A stretch of 64,000 bases of DNA from Chthonomonas calidirosea T49 (GCF_000427095.1 NC_021487.1:3085241-3149240), one strand, 5' to 3'; numbered from the stretch's first letter, positions 34,463 through 43,039 are shown. A program made the numbers and translations. The notes: generated by a model not told the origin, from the letters alone.

Positions 34463-34468
34463 ATTATA
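34463..34468 (-). promoter_or_regulatory. -10 element immediately before the deacetylase start
   Basis: Perfect TATAAT on the minus strand with GTCACA 18 bases further upstream (four of six matches). Transcription would start at or next to the A of the ATG at 34456, predicting a leaderless mRNA, in keeping with the lack of a ribosome site. Confidence 0.5.
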
Positions 34469-34573
34469 CTTGAAGCAGCTGCAGGATGTGACACCTTCTT
34501 CGTCGAATCTATGTCAGAATGATTAATATAGGAGAAAGAGGTCAAGTTTTGGAGAGGATAAAAGCACGTTAGT

Positions 34574-35290
34574 ATGGGAATTCAAGCGGAATTGGAAGCC
34601 TTGTACCGTTTGCAGGAGATTGACAACGCGATTGCTGACCTACGTAGGGAGTATGCTCGGTTAGACCGGGGAGAGGCCGAACGCAAAGCGTATGAAGAGG
34701 CAAAGGCGGCATTTTCTACACTACAGGAGACCGTGAAGAAGTTGGAGGCTGAGCTGCGCGACGCCGAGTTGGAGTTGAAGGGGGTTGAGAGCAAACGGGC
34801 GCGTGAAGAGGCGCGGCTGAAGAGCGGTGCGGTGCGTTCTCCACGTGAACTGCAGGCTTTGGAAGCCGAAGTGGAGGCCCTAGGACGACAGAGAGCACGC
34901 CTCGATGAGAAGGTACTGATGCTGATGGAGGCTTTGGAGCAGCGACGAACCGAAGAGAAAGAGGCCCGACAAGCGCTTTCCGTCGCGGCCAAGCAGCTGC
35001 AAGCTAAAATAGATGCCTTTAACACGGCGGCGACCCAAATAAAGGCCGAGTCGCAAGAGCTTACAGAGGCACGCAAAGAGGCACTAGCGAAGGTCCCGTC
35101 TAGCCTCTTGCGCACCTACGAGCGTCTCCGGGAAACGAAAGAGGGCGTGGCAGTGGCTGCCGTTATCAACGGAACATGCACGGCCTGCCATCTTACTCTG
35201 CCAACCAACACGGTAGACCGCGCACGACGCTACGAGACCTTTGTCCATTGCGACAGTTGCGGGCGCATTCTCTATGTGCCGGAGGATTAA
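34574..35290 (+). CDS. coiled-coil zinc-ribbon protein (DUF164/CT398 type)
   Basis: A 238-residue protein: residues 5-180 form a long charged coiled coil of Ala, Glu, Arg and Lys heptads (EIDNAIADLRREYARLDRG...), and the end is a C4 zinc ribbon, GTCTACHLTLPTN...FVHCDSCGRILYVPED. This architecture is widespread and conserved; members of the family have been linked to flagellar or RNA-related roles but the function is not settled. It lies directly before an RNase HI gene, with 10 bases between, an association seen in several phyla. Confidence 0.82.
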   Translation: MGIQAELEALYRLQEIDNAIADLRREYARLDRGEAERKAYEEAKAAFSTLQETVKKLEAELRDAELELKGVESKRAREEARLKSGAVRSPRELQALEAEVEALGRQRARLDEKVLMLMEALEQRRTEEKEARQALSVAAKQLQAKIDAFNTAATQIKAESQELTEARKEALAKVPSSLLRTYERLRETKEGVAVAAVINGTCTACHLTLPTNTVDRARRYETFVHCDSCGRILYVPED

Positions 35291-35300
35291 GGAGAGAACG

Positions 35301-35741
35301 GTGGGCCATAAAATATGTACAGCGTACGTGGATGGGGCGGCCAAGGGCAACCCAGGCCCAGCAGGCTTAGGAGTGGTGCTATTGGACGACAATGGCAATA
35401 CGCTGCGAGAAATAGCCGAACCTCTTGGGTGCACGACGAACAACGTGGCCGAATACCACGCGCTTATTCGTGCGCTTGAGGAGGCGCGTGCGTTAGGCTG
35501 TGAGTGTATTCGCATCTTTACCGACAGTGAACTGATGGCAAGACAGGTCGAGGGCACCTATCGGATAAGGACGGCCCACCTTTGGCCGCTCTATCAGAAA
35601 GTGCAAGCGCTTATGGGGCAGTTTAAAGAGGCCACGCTAACATCGGTTCCCCGTGAGCAGAACAAAAGGGCCGATAAGCTCTCCAACATTGGGGTTAGCC
35701 AGGCAGAGTCGAACGCATCTGGCAACGCGCAAACGGTTTAA
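35301..35741 (+). CDS. rnhA: ribonuclease HI family protein
   Basis: Cuts the RNA strand of RNA-DNA hybrids. The 146-residue protein has the four acidic active-site positions: Asp in YVDGAAKGNPGPAG, Glu in NNVAEYHALIRALEEA, Asp in IFTDSELMARQVEG and Asp in EQNKRADKLSNIG. This is the archaeal/Gram-positive YpdQ-like HI subtype rather than the E. coli one, since the basic handle is absent. The start is GTG 35301 after AAGGAG; the open frame upstream overlaps the zinc-ribbon gene. The stop shares TTAA with the convergent ferredoxin gene. Confidence 0.88.
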   Translation: MGHKICTAYVDGAAKGNPGPAGLGVVLLDDNGNTLREIAEPLGCTTNNVAEYHALIRALEEARALGCECIRIFTDSELMARQVEGTYRIRTAHLWPLYQKVQALMGQFKEATLTSVPREQNKRADKLSNIGVSQAESNASGNAQTV

Positions 35742-36070
35742 GGACGAGGACGAGGGCCAGGGCTTACTCCCTCAAGGTGCGGGGGTCTTGGCGGGATACG
35801 TATGGTGAGATCGCTCTCGACCCTAATCTGACATGAAAGCCGATAGTGTTCAATTAAACCAGGCTCTTTCATAAGGGCCGCCCGTTCCTTATCTCCCATC
35901 GGGGGCGGTGTGCCTTCAACGATCTCCACGCGGCAGGTGGTGCAGCGTGCCTGTCCACCACAACGATGCAGCATAGGAACGCCGTTATCTTCTAAGGCTA
36001 AAACCAACTTGGTGCCATTAGGTACTTCGAAACTCTTTTCATTCTCTCCGACAACGGTAATACGGGGCAT
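35738..36070 (-). CDS. 2Fe-2S ferredoxin
   Basis: A 110-residue electron carrier of the plant/adrenodoxin fold. The cluster ligands are in HRCGGQARCTTCRVEI (three Cys) and LSCQIRVESDLTIRIPP (fourth Cys). A Pro/Arg-rich tail follows. Only GAAGAGG, directly against the ATG, serves as ribosome site. Partner reductase or oxygenase is not adjacent; the oxygenases in the window (PhyH, hydroxylase) are 6 kb away. Confidence 0.9.
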   Translation of the reverse strand: MPRITVVGENEKSFEVPNGTKLVLALEDNGVPMLHRCGGQARCTTCRVEIVEGTPPPMGDKERAALMKEPGLIEHYRLSCQIRVESDLTIRIPPRPPHLEGVSPGPRPRP

Positions 36071-36197
36071 CCTCTTCTCTTTTCCTTATAGACGACAATG
36101 ATACAGCCGTAGGATACCTGAATTCAGGTGTGGCTGTTGCAGCGGAATAGGCACGTAGCGAATGGTTTGCGCGATGCCGAGGGGAAGAACACTAAAA

Positions 36198-36270
36198 AGG
36201 GGCCGACCAGAATCGAACTGGTGAATCGCGGTTTTGCAGACCGCTCCCTTAGCCACTTGGGTACGGCCCC
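36198..36270 (-). tRNA. tRNA-Cys (GCA)
   Basis: Acceptor GGGGCCG / CGGCCCC with discriminator T (the Cys identity base), anticodon stem GCGGT / ACCGC around CTGCAAA (anticodon GCA), and T arm CCAGTTCGATTCTGG. CCA is not encoded. It follows tRNA-Gly by 32 bases on the same strand. Confidence 0.96.
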
Positions 36271-36302
36271 TTGTAGAAGGCGCCGAACTGCCGACGCCCC
36301 AA

Positions 36303-36374
<72 letters not shown>

Positions 36375-36518
36375 ATTGCACCCTACATTTTACGCCGAAT
36401 CGAGGCCGTCTGTCAAGTTGGTTCGGACGTCCTCGCGGAGAATCAGACGCAAAATCCGATACTGCGCTACAGGACAGCCGCCGTTCTTATCCCTCGCAGA
36501 TTCCGAAGGATGTAGTGG

Positions 36519-37310
36519 CTACAGCGCGTGGTCAGGGCCTTCCACATCAATGTGAGCGAAGCAGCGATCGCCCTTCAGAAATTCGATGCGCCCTTTGAGA
36601 TACCTCATCCGAATCGTGCCTGTATCCTCCAGCTCGATGCAGGTGCCCTCGCTCAGGCGAATAGGGTTTTGGTGTGCGTGCACCCCCACATCGAATTTCC
36701 CGCCGAGGTCTAAACCGATGGATCCAGAACCGTTTAGCCCAATGCTGCGCTCGAAAGCGCCATCTCCATGAATCTGAATGCCATATTGGGTTTTTTGAGG
36801 GCCCTTGGCTTGAATATTGAGCCCGATCGCTAAGGTTGCATCCGGCCCTTGATAGTCGTTGCTAACTTCGATATTGCATCCTATAACGACAGCACGGGAG
36901 TGGGTGAACACTTCGGAGTGCAGGCCTGTAGACCACCCCGGCCCGTATTTATGTAGGCGTGAGCAGACCACACACGCGTCGCCTTCTGTGTGGTGCGTCT
37001 CCAAGCTGGCGTAGAGCGTCCATGGATAGGAGCGTGCTCCTTTTTCCTGATGGATTAGCGAGAGCACTTCATGGGTCTCTGCACGACCGTTGTTGTTGTC
37101 GCCGCGTTCAAAAAGGATCATGGTATCGAGAGGCTGCACGGGTGGATTACCCATCCGCATGTGAGCATGAAGAGGGAGTCCAGATGCGCTCAGTGGAGGG
37201 GATGACGGCGCGTTGTTCTCTTTTTGCCAAAACCGCAAAAAGTAGGCCAGAAAGCCCCCGCCCAAAAAACGTCTGCGTGCTGCCGATACGGCAAAGCGAG
37301 GCCAAAGCAT
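36519..37310 (-). CDS. protein of unknown function with glycine-rich beta-type repeats
   Basis: A 263-residue protein not recognised. The first 30 residues (AARRRFLGGGFLAYFLRFW) look like a Tat-like or anchor segment. After a polar stretch comes LPLHAHMRMGNPPVQPLDTMILFERGDN and then a region of short beta-type repeats: ALETHHTEGDACVV, AIGLNIQAKGPQKTQYGIQIHGDGAFERSIGLNGSGSIGLDLGG and a final EGTCIELEDTGTIRMRYLKGRIEFLKGDRCFAHIDV. It recalls the fibre-like beta regions of phage or surface proteins, but this is impression only. AAGGAG is nine bases before the ATG, and the gene ends the strand's run after the TPM gene (23-base gap). Confidence 0.6.
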   Translation of the reverse strand: MLWPRFAVSAARRRFLGGGFLAYFLRFWQKENNAPSSPPLSASGLPLHAHMRMGNPPVQPLDTMILFERGDNNNGRAETHEVLSLIHQEKGARSYPWTLYASLETHHTEGDACVVCSRLHKYGPGWSTGLHSEVFTHSRAVVIGCNIEVSNDYQGPDATLAIGLNIQAKGPQKTQYGIQIHGDGAFERSIGLNGSGSIGLDLGGKFDVGVHAHQNPIRLSEGTCIELEDTGTIRMRYLKGRIEFLKGDRCFAHIDVEGPDHAL

Positions 37311-37333
37311 GGGTTCTTGCTCCTTAGACGAAG

Positions 37334-39001
37334 TTAAAAATCGCCGCCACCGAAGTCCGAGCTGCCGCTATCTCCACCAAAATCGGCCCCACCGGTATCT
37401 CCACCGAAATCCACGCCTCCGGTGTCGGCGCTGATATCAGAGCCAGATCCGAAGTCCACGCTGCCGGTATCTATGCCGCCGTTACTATTGAAGTCCACGC
37501 TGCCGGTATCCGACAGCCCCGAATCGGTGAAGGTGGTGTCGGGGAAGATCGGCTCGACCATCTGTGCCGGTGTAGCAACCTCTACGGGATCTACGAAGAT
37601 CGGATAGGGAAGCGGGGCGGGTGGAGAAAGCAGGGATCCGAGAAGGAAGCCTTCAAAGAATCCATCGCTCGAGGCATATACAGGGGCGTAGGTGACGGTA
37701 GGGGCGTAGTAATCGCGATAGGGATCGTAATTCGGCGCTGCGTACCATGGCACAGCTTTCCCTCCTACCGATACCGTTCGAATTTGAGGAATAGCGCCCT
37801 GTTGAACGATGCGCACATCCTCCGCACAGGCAAGCACCTTACGACGCTTGCCATCTATAGCGATGGTGATGGGCGTTAGGTCGGAGATACGGGCCGGTCG
37901 TGAGCAGAAAAAGCAGACGGCTCTCTCTTCTGGTGGAATCTCGTCGGGAAGCTCTGGGGCCGACAGGGGAGCGGCCTTCGAGGGGGCGTTCGCCGGCGTA
38001 ACCCGATAGTCGGTGCCCTCTACAGCCATGGCCACACCCGTGCCGCCCGTTGCTATGTCAATCTGTTGTCTACAGAGTTGAACCTGTTGCAGCGCCTCTT
38101 GTAAAAGCGCTTCAGCACGCCCATAGTCTTGTGGGTTTCGGGAGGTGCGTAGCAGTTGTACGGCTTGTGCATCCAGCTCGGCGGCACGTTGGCGCGCCTC
38201 TTTAGCCGCTTGAGCCGCAGCAGAGGCCGGTAGAAGATCGAGATAGTTATCAGCATAGGAGATATTCTCCACAATTTGACGGTGAAGCCTCTCTAGTCGG
38301 TATTTTATGGCGGTCTTGATACGATTGCGATTGACGGCAGAGGCGATCTGGCCGGCGATCGCCATGAAGATCACCAGCAAGGCGAAGATGCCGAAAATGG
38401 CAAAAACGATACCTGCAACGATAGGAGATGGTGAACGTCGCACGGGCATGCCGGTTTCTCCAAATACTGGCGCCTGCGAGCCTGCCGTGGTGGTTTGGGA
38501 AGAAGCGGTTGAGGTCGCTTCTGCCGTTTGAATGAGGGCCTCGACCACATCCTTAAGCCCTTGTGTGGGATCTGTTTGAAGCTCAGAGAGATGCTGCCGG
38601 AGCACATCTCGTATCTGAGTGCCCGAAAGAGCCGATGAGCTTGCGGAGATACCGTGCTTGGTTTCGATAATAAGCAGTCCACGACCCAGTTTCAACCAGG
38701 AGTGAAGGGCATGGGTATAGGCGTCGCGTGTGCCAAACGCACGGGCCTGACTTGGAAGACCGGAGATCACCGCGATCTTAACCGGCATATCGGCAGGCGC
38801 GTTATGCGCGACCTCTAAAAGCGTTCGAACATCCACGTCGGCCCGACGGGTACGCCCTACGAACACATCTTGGCGCTGCAGCGCGCGGGCGAGGGGGTCT
38901 TGTAAGAAGTTGGTAGGCTGAGACAAAGCGTTGGTTACAGCAAATAGACCCACCAACAGTAGCCCAAAGGAAAGCGTCCTCTGTTTTGGTTGCGGCCGCA
39001 T
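37334..39001 (-). CDS. exported TPM-type membrane protein with Gly/Asp repeat tail
   Basis: A 555-residue protein. A signal peptide (1-27, ending ALSQP) precedes a domain resembling TPM (30-165: ARALQRQDVFVG, VKIAVISGLPSQARAFGTRD, GRGLLIIETKHGISASSSAL). A helix at about 195-220 (VAGIVFAIFGIFALLVIFMAI) leads to a helical segment, a CFFCSRPAR..ACAED zinc-like motif, a Tyr/Pro-rich part and a tail of repeats such as DTGSVDFGSG and DFGGDTGG ending SDFGGGDF. Gly-rich ends after TPM and a helix are typical of YgcG-like proteins. AAAGGAG precedes the ATG. Function unknown; possibly envelope repair. Confidence 0.65.
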   Translation of the reverse strand: MRPQPKQRTLSFGLLLVGLFAVTNALSQPTNFLQDPLARALQRQDVFVGRTRRADVDVRTLLEVAHNAPADMPVKIAVISGLPSQARAFGTRDAYTHALHSWLKLGRGLLIIETKHGISASSSALSGTQIRDVLRQHLSELQTDPTQGLKDVVEALIQTAEATSTASSQTTTAGSQAPVFGETGMPVRRSPSPIVAGIVFAIFGIFALLVIFMAIAGQIASAVNRNRIKTAIKYRLERLHRQIVENISYADNYLDLLPASAAAQAAKEARQRAAELDAQAVQLLRTSRNPQDYGRAEALLQEALQQVQLCRQQIDIATGGTGVAMAVEGTDYRVTPANAPSKAAPLSAPELPDEIPPEERAVCFFCSRPARISDLTPITIAIDGKRRKVLACAEDVRIVQQGAIPQIRTVSVGGKAVPWYAAPNYDPYRDYYAPTVTYAPVYASSDGFFEGFLLGSLLSPPAPLPYPIFVDPVEVATPAQMVEPIFPDTTFTDSGLSDTGSVDFNSNGGIDTGSVDFGSGSDISADTGGVDFGGDTGGADFGGDSGSSDFGGGDF

Positions 39002-39091
39002 AGCTTGCTCCTTTCAAAACACCACCGATCCGTTTGAGAATACGGAAAGGACAGGCCTGTGGTGTCGCGACACCTCACCCGCGCTTATAAA

Positions 39092-40177
39092 CTAGATCAC
39101 TTCTAGGCCGTCACGGTCGGGTAGAGGTGGAAACGGCGCGTGCGGTTCCCGTTGATACCACCATACGGTGGAGGAGATATCGTCTTGTAGAGGGAGATAG
39201 CGGCCCCCGCTGCGCCACCCAAGCGCTTGAATGGTGACCCGGATGTCGTTTTCAAAACGGATGGGGTCTGGAATATGCCAGCGGTACATGCCGTGGCGCT
39301 GCTGCGACTGATACATACCACCTTCTCCGGCCATGATCACCTGAGGCATGCCGAGGAAGGGTGTGGAGTAGACTCCATACTGTCCTGGTGGGTGTTCGAA
39401 GTTCCAGGCACCTCCGAAATAGTCCTCCGTGCCTGTTCCGACGATGGTGGCGAAATCGCCGTCGCCGTCCAGGTAGAACTTCATTTCACCTTCTCCCCAC
39501 CAACCGTTATTGTTGACCTGCCAGGCCAAGTAGGTGCCCACGTAGTGCCCTTGTCCCTGAACGCCGTCGAGCAGGGTATGTACCTGCTTGTAGGGAAGAG
39601 GATTTGAACGGCGGAACTGGGCATGCAGATAACCCGCGTCCTCAGGTACCTCCGTGAGGGCATAGGTGATCTGGTAGTAGTAGCCATGGCAGTCTTCATC
39701 CCAGAGGTTTTCGATGCAGATGCGGGCGGATTGGCGAAACGGCATCGGCCAATAGGAGTTGAAGCCGCCCGCAGGGTTCACGACGATGGGCAGCGAGTTC
39801 ACATTGCAACGTCGGCACCAACCATTACAAAAGAAGTCGCCTAGGGGTGTTTCTATGGAGGGAGTCGGTTCATCGTCCCAGTAGACACGGAAAACGAGGC
39901 GACGCCACCAGTCCGGGTGCACCGTGTTCCAAATATGTTGGATAGTGCCGGGGCCTTGGATTTCGGCAAGGGTTACCGTTGTTCGAGCGGGTAGCGTGAT
40001 GCAGGGAGAGACTTTCCAGCCTTGTCCCAAGTCCCGTGCGGCGCGCGCACCGGCTCCTTCCGTGGCCATGCCCCCCTTGCCTTTTTCCCCAGTGGGATTT
40101 TCCGCGCTTATAGAGCGCGTTTTGGCTTGAGAAAGTAGAAAGATGTTGTGGAGCGCAGGTCCCCAAAAAGGTTCCAT
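39092..40177 (-). CDS. GH172 / DUF2961 family glycoside hydrolase
   Basis: DUF2961 proteins are GH172 enzymes acting on fructofuranosides or arabinofuranosides, sometimes as hexamers. The 361-residue protein has the double-jelly-roll landmarks: ITLPARTTVTLAEIQGPGTIQHIW, LVFRVYWDDEPTPSIETPLGDFFCNG, NPAGGFNSYWPMPFRQSARI, GEGEMKFYLDGDG, IVGTGTEDYFGGAWNF and FENDIRVTIQALGW. The catalytic acids known in the family fall in GEGE and GTEDY. No signal peptide is visible, so it may act in the cytosol. GAGAGG lies before the ATG. Confidence 0.85.
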   Translation of the reverse strand: MEPFWGPALHNIFLLSQAKTRSISAENPTGEKGKGGMATEGAGARAARDLGQGWKVSPCITLPARTTVTLAEIQGPGTIQHIWNTVHPDWWRRLVFRVYWDDEPTPSIETPLGDFFCNGWCRRCNVNSLPIVVNPAGGFNSYWPMPFRQSARICIENLWDEDCHGYYYQITYALTEVPEDAGYLHAQFRRSNPLPYKQVHTLLDGVQGQGHYVGTYLAWQVNNNGWWGEGEMKFYLDGDGDFATIVGTGTEDYFGGAWNFEHPPGQYGVYSTPFLGMPQVIMAGEGGMYQSQQRHGMYRWHIPDPIRFENDIRVTIQALGWRSGGRYLPLQDDISSTVWWYQREPHAPFPPLPDRDGLEVI

Positions 40178-40337
40178 CGTAACCTCTCATTGGCAGAAAA
40201 TTTCTAGCTCTATTTCGTTGAGTAAACGCTCATTTCCTGCAAAAGCTTGTACGAGTGCCTCTTTCCCTTACTTGTAGTCAGCGAAAGACCAGAGAGATAA
40301 AATCCAGACTGGCTGTAGCGCGCCCCATCGTTGAATG

Positions 40338-40367
40338 TTGACAGGAAGGATGGTTTCGTGCCACAAT
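40338..40367 (+). promoter_or_regulatory. promoter of rplJL
   Basis: TTGACA (40338-40343) and CACAAT (40362-40367) are 18 bases apart. It precedes the L10 leader RNA. The rest of the gap 40178-40337 holds nothing I can support. Confidence 0.55.
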
Positions 40368-40389
40368 AATTTCGAAAACGAGAGTTCCT

Positions 40390-40470
40390 TCGCTTGCCGC
40401 AGACAGCAGGTGTTCGCCCGGGCGAACTTAAGTCTCGAAGAGAGGGCCTGCCGAGGAGAAGCCAGGAGTC
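40390..40470 (+). promoter_or_regulatory. ribosomal protein L10 leader
   Basis: The leader RNA contains the two conserved blocks GACAGCAGGTGTT and CCTGCCGAGGAG in the order and spacing of the L10 leader, with a GC-rich hairpin (TTCGCCCGGGCGAA) between. Free L10(L12)4 complex binds this RNA and reduces expression of rplJL. An intrinsic terminator follows 40 bases later. Confidence 0.8.
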
Positions 40471-40508
40471 AACGGAAGAGAGTTCTCGCGAGTTTCTCGC
40501 GTTAACGC

Positions 40509-40553
40509 GCCCGGTACTTCTCTTGCATGCGCAAGTGGAAGGCCGGGCTTTTT
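40509..40553 (+). terminator. attenuator between L10 leader and rplJ
   Basis: GCCCGG pairs with CCGGGC, and CTTGC with GCAAG inside it, followed by TTTTT; it lies 70 bases before the rplJ start. This suggests that L10 binding to the leader controls transcription termination, as proposed for Firmicutes L10 leaders, rather than translation. Confidence 0.8.
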
Positions 40554-40622
40554 GCATCTGGCCGATCTTTCTGCCGCAATCGGGAACAAGGCAGCCCATA
40601 GAAAGGTTGCAGAGGAAACGTT

Positions 40623-41150
40623 ATGCCAAACCCAGAGAAAGTACAGAAGGTTGAGGAGTTGCGCCAGCTCATTGCGCAGAGCGACGGAGCGATCCTTACG
40701 GAGTATCGGGGGCTGACGGTTGCTGAGATCACCGCTTTGCGCAAAAGACTGCGTGAAACGGGTGGCGAATACCATGTGGTGAAAAACACCCTCTTCAAGT
40801 TGGCGTTAGGTCGCGAGCAGGGTCAAAAGCTGGACCAGCTGCTCCAGGGCCCGACAGCTATTGTGTTTTCCACAAGGGATCTCGTAGCGACAGCAAAAGC
40901 CACCTCCGACTTCTTCCGTGAACTCCGCCGCCCCGGTGTGCAGATAAAGGCGGGCTGGATTGACGGGAAGGTCTATTCGGCCGAACAGGTCGCCGAGATC
41001 GCGAAGTTGCCGCCTAAAGAGCAGATCGTGGCGCAGCTCATCGGCTCCCTAAACGCGCCTGCATCGAACTTTGTGGGCACGCTCAACAACATCATCGGTG
41101 AGTTTGTACGCACCGTTCAGGCCATCGCCGATAAAAAGGCTGCGGCCTAG
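40623..41150 (+). CDS. rplJ: 50S ribosomal protein L10
   Basis: Base of the ribosomal stalk that carries the L7/L12 dimers and recruits translation GTPases. The 175-residue protein has the usual sequence: EYRGLTVAEITALRKRLRETGGEYHVVKNTLFKLAL, GPTAIVFS and a C-terminal helix NNIIGEFVRTVQAIADKKAAA that binds L12. GAGGAAAC stands before the ATG. It is autoregulated through the leader RNA upstream and is followed by rplL after 47 bases. Confidence 0.97.
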   Translation: MPNPEKVQKVEELRQLIAQSDGAILTEYRGLTVAEITALRKRLRETGGEYHVVKNTLFKLALGREQGQKLDQLLQGPTAIVFSTRDLVATAKATSDFFRELRRPGVQIKAGWIDGKVYSAEQVAEIAKLPPKEQIVAQLIGSLNAPASNFVGTLNNIIGEFVRTVQAIADKKAAA

Positions 41151-41197
41151 GAAAACATAGCAGCAGAGGAACTGCCTAAGAGAGGAGAAAAGAGAAA

Positions 41198-41605
41198 ATG
41201 GCTGTTACCAAAGAAGAGATTATCGAAGCGATTAAGAACATGTCGGTTTTAGAGCTATCGGAGCTTTCTAAAGAGCTGCAGGAGATTTTTGGTGTCTCCG
41301 CGGCCGCACCGGTAATGGGTGTGGCCGTGGCCCCAGCTGCCGCTGCGACCGATGGCGGGGCTGCTCCTGCCGAAGAGGCTCCCACTAGCTTCGATGTGAT
41401 TCTGGCGTCCTATCCTGCCGATAAGAAGATCGCGGTTATTAAGGTGGTGCGCGAAGTTACCAGCCTTGGGTTGAAAGAGGCCAAAGATCTCGTCGAGTCC
41501 GCGCCTGCCAAGATCAAAGAGGGCGTGAATCAGGACGAGGCGAAGGCACTGCAGGCCAAGTTCGAGGCCGAAGGCGCCAAGATCGAGATCAAGCCCGCCG
41601 CCTAG
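41198..41605 (+). CDS. rplL: 50S ribosomal protein L7/L12
   Basis: Stalk protein that stimulates elongation-factor GTP hydrolysis. The 135-residue protein has the N-terminal dimerisation helix ([17 protein letters not shown]), an Ala/Pro-rich hinge and the C-terminal domain [61 protein letters not shown] precedes the ATG. A strong terminator follows, so rplJL is a closed transcription unit without rpoBC next to it. Confidence 0.98.
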   Translation: MAVTKEEIIEAIKNMSVLELSELSKELQEIFGVSAAAPVMGVAVAPAAAATDGGAAPAEEAPTSFDVILASYPADKKIAVIKVVREVTSLGLKEAKDLVESAPAKIKEGVNQDEAKALQAKFEAEGAKIEIKPAA

Positions 41606-41621
41606 ATGGATTCCGATGTGG

Positions 41622-41656
41622 AACTTCCACCCTTCTGAGAAGGGTGGAAGTTTTTT
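41622..41656 (+). terminator. intrinsic terminator of rplJL
   Basis: AACTTCCACCCTT and its exact complement form a 13-bp stem with a five-base loop, running into TTTTTT. Confidence 0.95.
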
Positions 41657-41836
41657 ATTGATGTATCGGTTCGCTTTCAAGCACAAAGTATGCAGATAAG
41701 GCTCTATTATTCTTCATTGTCATCCTGCCGTTTTAAAGGTAAGAGACACTCTAACTGCCCATTTGAGATTAAAAAGCACCTGAAAGATCGGCATGTTGTG
41801 GAGCATTGAGTATGTCGTCGTAATTATGTTCTAAAC

Positions 41837-41865
41837 TTGACATACCAAAGGTTTGGTGTTATAAT
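41837..41865 (+). promoter_or_regulatory. consensus sigma-70 promoter with palindromic spacer
   Basis: TTGACA (41837-41842), 17 bases, TATAAT (41860-41865) with TG extension: as strong as promoters get. The spacer holds a perfect palindrome ACCAAA-GG-TTTGGT (41844-41857), the position where a repressor would block RNA polymerase. It drives the gene for the small membrane protein at 41944 and probably the genes after it. The gap 41657-41836 shows nothing else. Confidence 0.8.
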
Positions 41866-41943
41866 ATGTATAGGAGAGAAGGAATATGGATACCGCGTGG
41901 TGTAACTGTATTCCGAAGCTCATTCGAAAATGGAGGCTCTACA

Positions 41944-42258
41944 ATGAAACAATCAATTAGTGGGCCTGTGGCGTTCATCATTGTCGTGGTGGTGCTTGCC
42001 CTCATCGTTGGGCTAGGATACTACTGGATGAATCGGCCACAGCCGGTCAAAGGCGCCGCAGCAAAGCTGATGGAGGCCTATCGCCAAGGACACAACCCGC
42101 GTGCCGTGGGGCCTGGCGGTCAGCCGCCCCCTGGAGTGGACATTCAATCGGCTCCTGCACCAGCCTCAAGTAGTGCAGCACAACGCATGATGCAGATGTA
42201 CCGTGCGATGCATGCCGGTACCCCTAGCGGACCACCCCCGAGTGGTTCTAACCCCTAA
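41944..42258 (+). CDS. small membrane-anchored Pro/Ala-rich protein
   Basis: A 104-residue protein with one helix (residues 7-30, [23 protein letters not shown]) and a polar, Pro/Ala/Ser-rich outer part containing two similar segments, [14 protein letters not shown] and [14 protein letters not shown], which look like a small internal duplication. No family was recognised. GGAGG precedes the ATG at 41944; the frame is open further up but lacks a ribosome site. It is the first gene after the consensus promoter and lies 34 bases before the prepilin-like gene. Confidence 0.65.
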   Translation: MKQSISGPVAFIIVVVVLALIVGLGYYWMNRPQPVKGAAAKLMEAYRQGHNPRAVGPGGQPPPGVDIQSAPAPASSSAAQRMMQMYRAMHAGTPSGPPPSGSNP

Positions 42259-42292
42259 ACACAAAAAAAATCGAATGCAAAGGAGACTGCTT

Positions 42293-42997
42293 ATGAAAAA
42301 GACCTCAGCTTTTACCCTTATTGAGCTGCTCGTAGTGATAGCTATTATCGCAATATTAGCAGCGATTCTCTTTCCCGTGTTCGCGAAAGCGCGACTTATG
42401 GCGCGTCGCACTGCCTGCTTAAGTAACCTAAAGCAGCTCGGCTTGGCCGCCCTCATGTATGTGCAAGATTGGGATGAGGAGTTCCCTGACGGCGACAACT
42501 GGCATGCTCCGGACACGACCACTGATCCCAATGCGGCCTGCGGAAACGCCATGCAGATCTACCCCTACATTAAAAACAAGCAGATGTACATCTGTCCCAA
42601 CGATGCCTCTTGGGCAACCAATGGCACCAAGTCATGGCCCTATACGAGCTACGGCACTATGTTCGATTCGTGGTACGACCATGACTACTGGGACTTGCGA
42701 ACGCTGTTGGATCAAACATGGCAAACAGGCCAAAACGCTTCTTTAGGTATTACCATTGCTCAATGGAACGGTTGCGGTGCTTCTGTGCGCCGTGGAGTCT
42801 CGATGGCCGCTATTCAGGAACCAACCACTAAGGCCATGATATTTGATGAGCTTGGCTACGATAGCCAGGTCTTCGATATCGCTGTGCCGCCCGGCGGGCA
42901 GCGCAACCTGGTGTTCGTGGATGGTCATGCGAAGTTCGCCCCGATGAAGGACTGGGCGCCATCGCAGTATGCTGGCACGAATGCACCAACCCATTAG
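42293..42997 (+). CDS. prepilin-like protein with DUF1559-type architecture
   Basis: A second secreted pseudopilin-like protein, 234 residues. The N-terminus [18 protein letters not shown] has Ala rather than Gly before the methylated Phe, a tolerated variant; then [44 protein letters not shown], a YICPNDASW segment and [17 protein letters not shown] at the end. It is shorter than the copy at 25803 but shares all landmarks. AAAGGAGA lies eight bases before the ATG. Its neighbours are the small membrane protein upstream and the TPR protein downstream. Confidence 0.88.
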   Translation: MKKTSAFTLIELLVVIAIIAILAAILFPVFAKARLMARRTACLSNLKQLGLAALMYVQDWDEEFPDGDNWHAPDTTTDPNAACGNAMQIYPYIKNKQMYICPNDASWATNGTKSWPYTSYGTMFDSWYDHDYWDLRTLLDQTWQTGQNASLGITIAQWNGCGASVRRGVSMAAIQEPTTKAMIFDELGYDSQVFDIAVPPGGQRNLVFVDGHAKFAPMKDWAPSQYAGTNAPTH

Positions 42998-43039
42998 TTT
43001 CAACTGGCGATCATACTTTCAGCGGCTAAGGAGAGGAGG

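Noticed and set aside
40394-40654. 86-codon frame before rplJ
   Set aside because: It covers the L10 leader and terminator, which are RNA structures, and overlaps the rplJ start in another frame.
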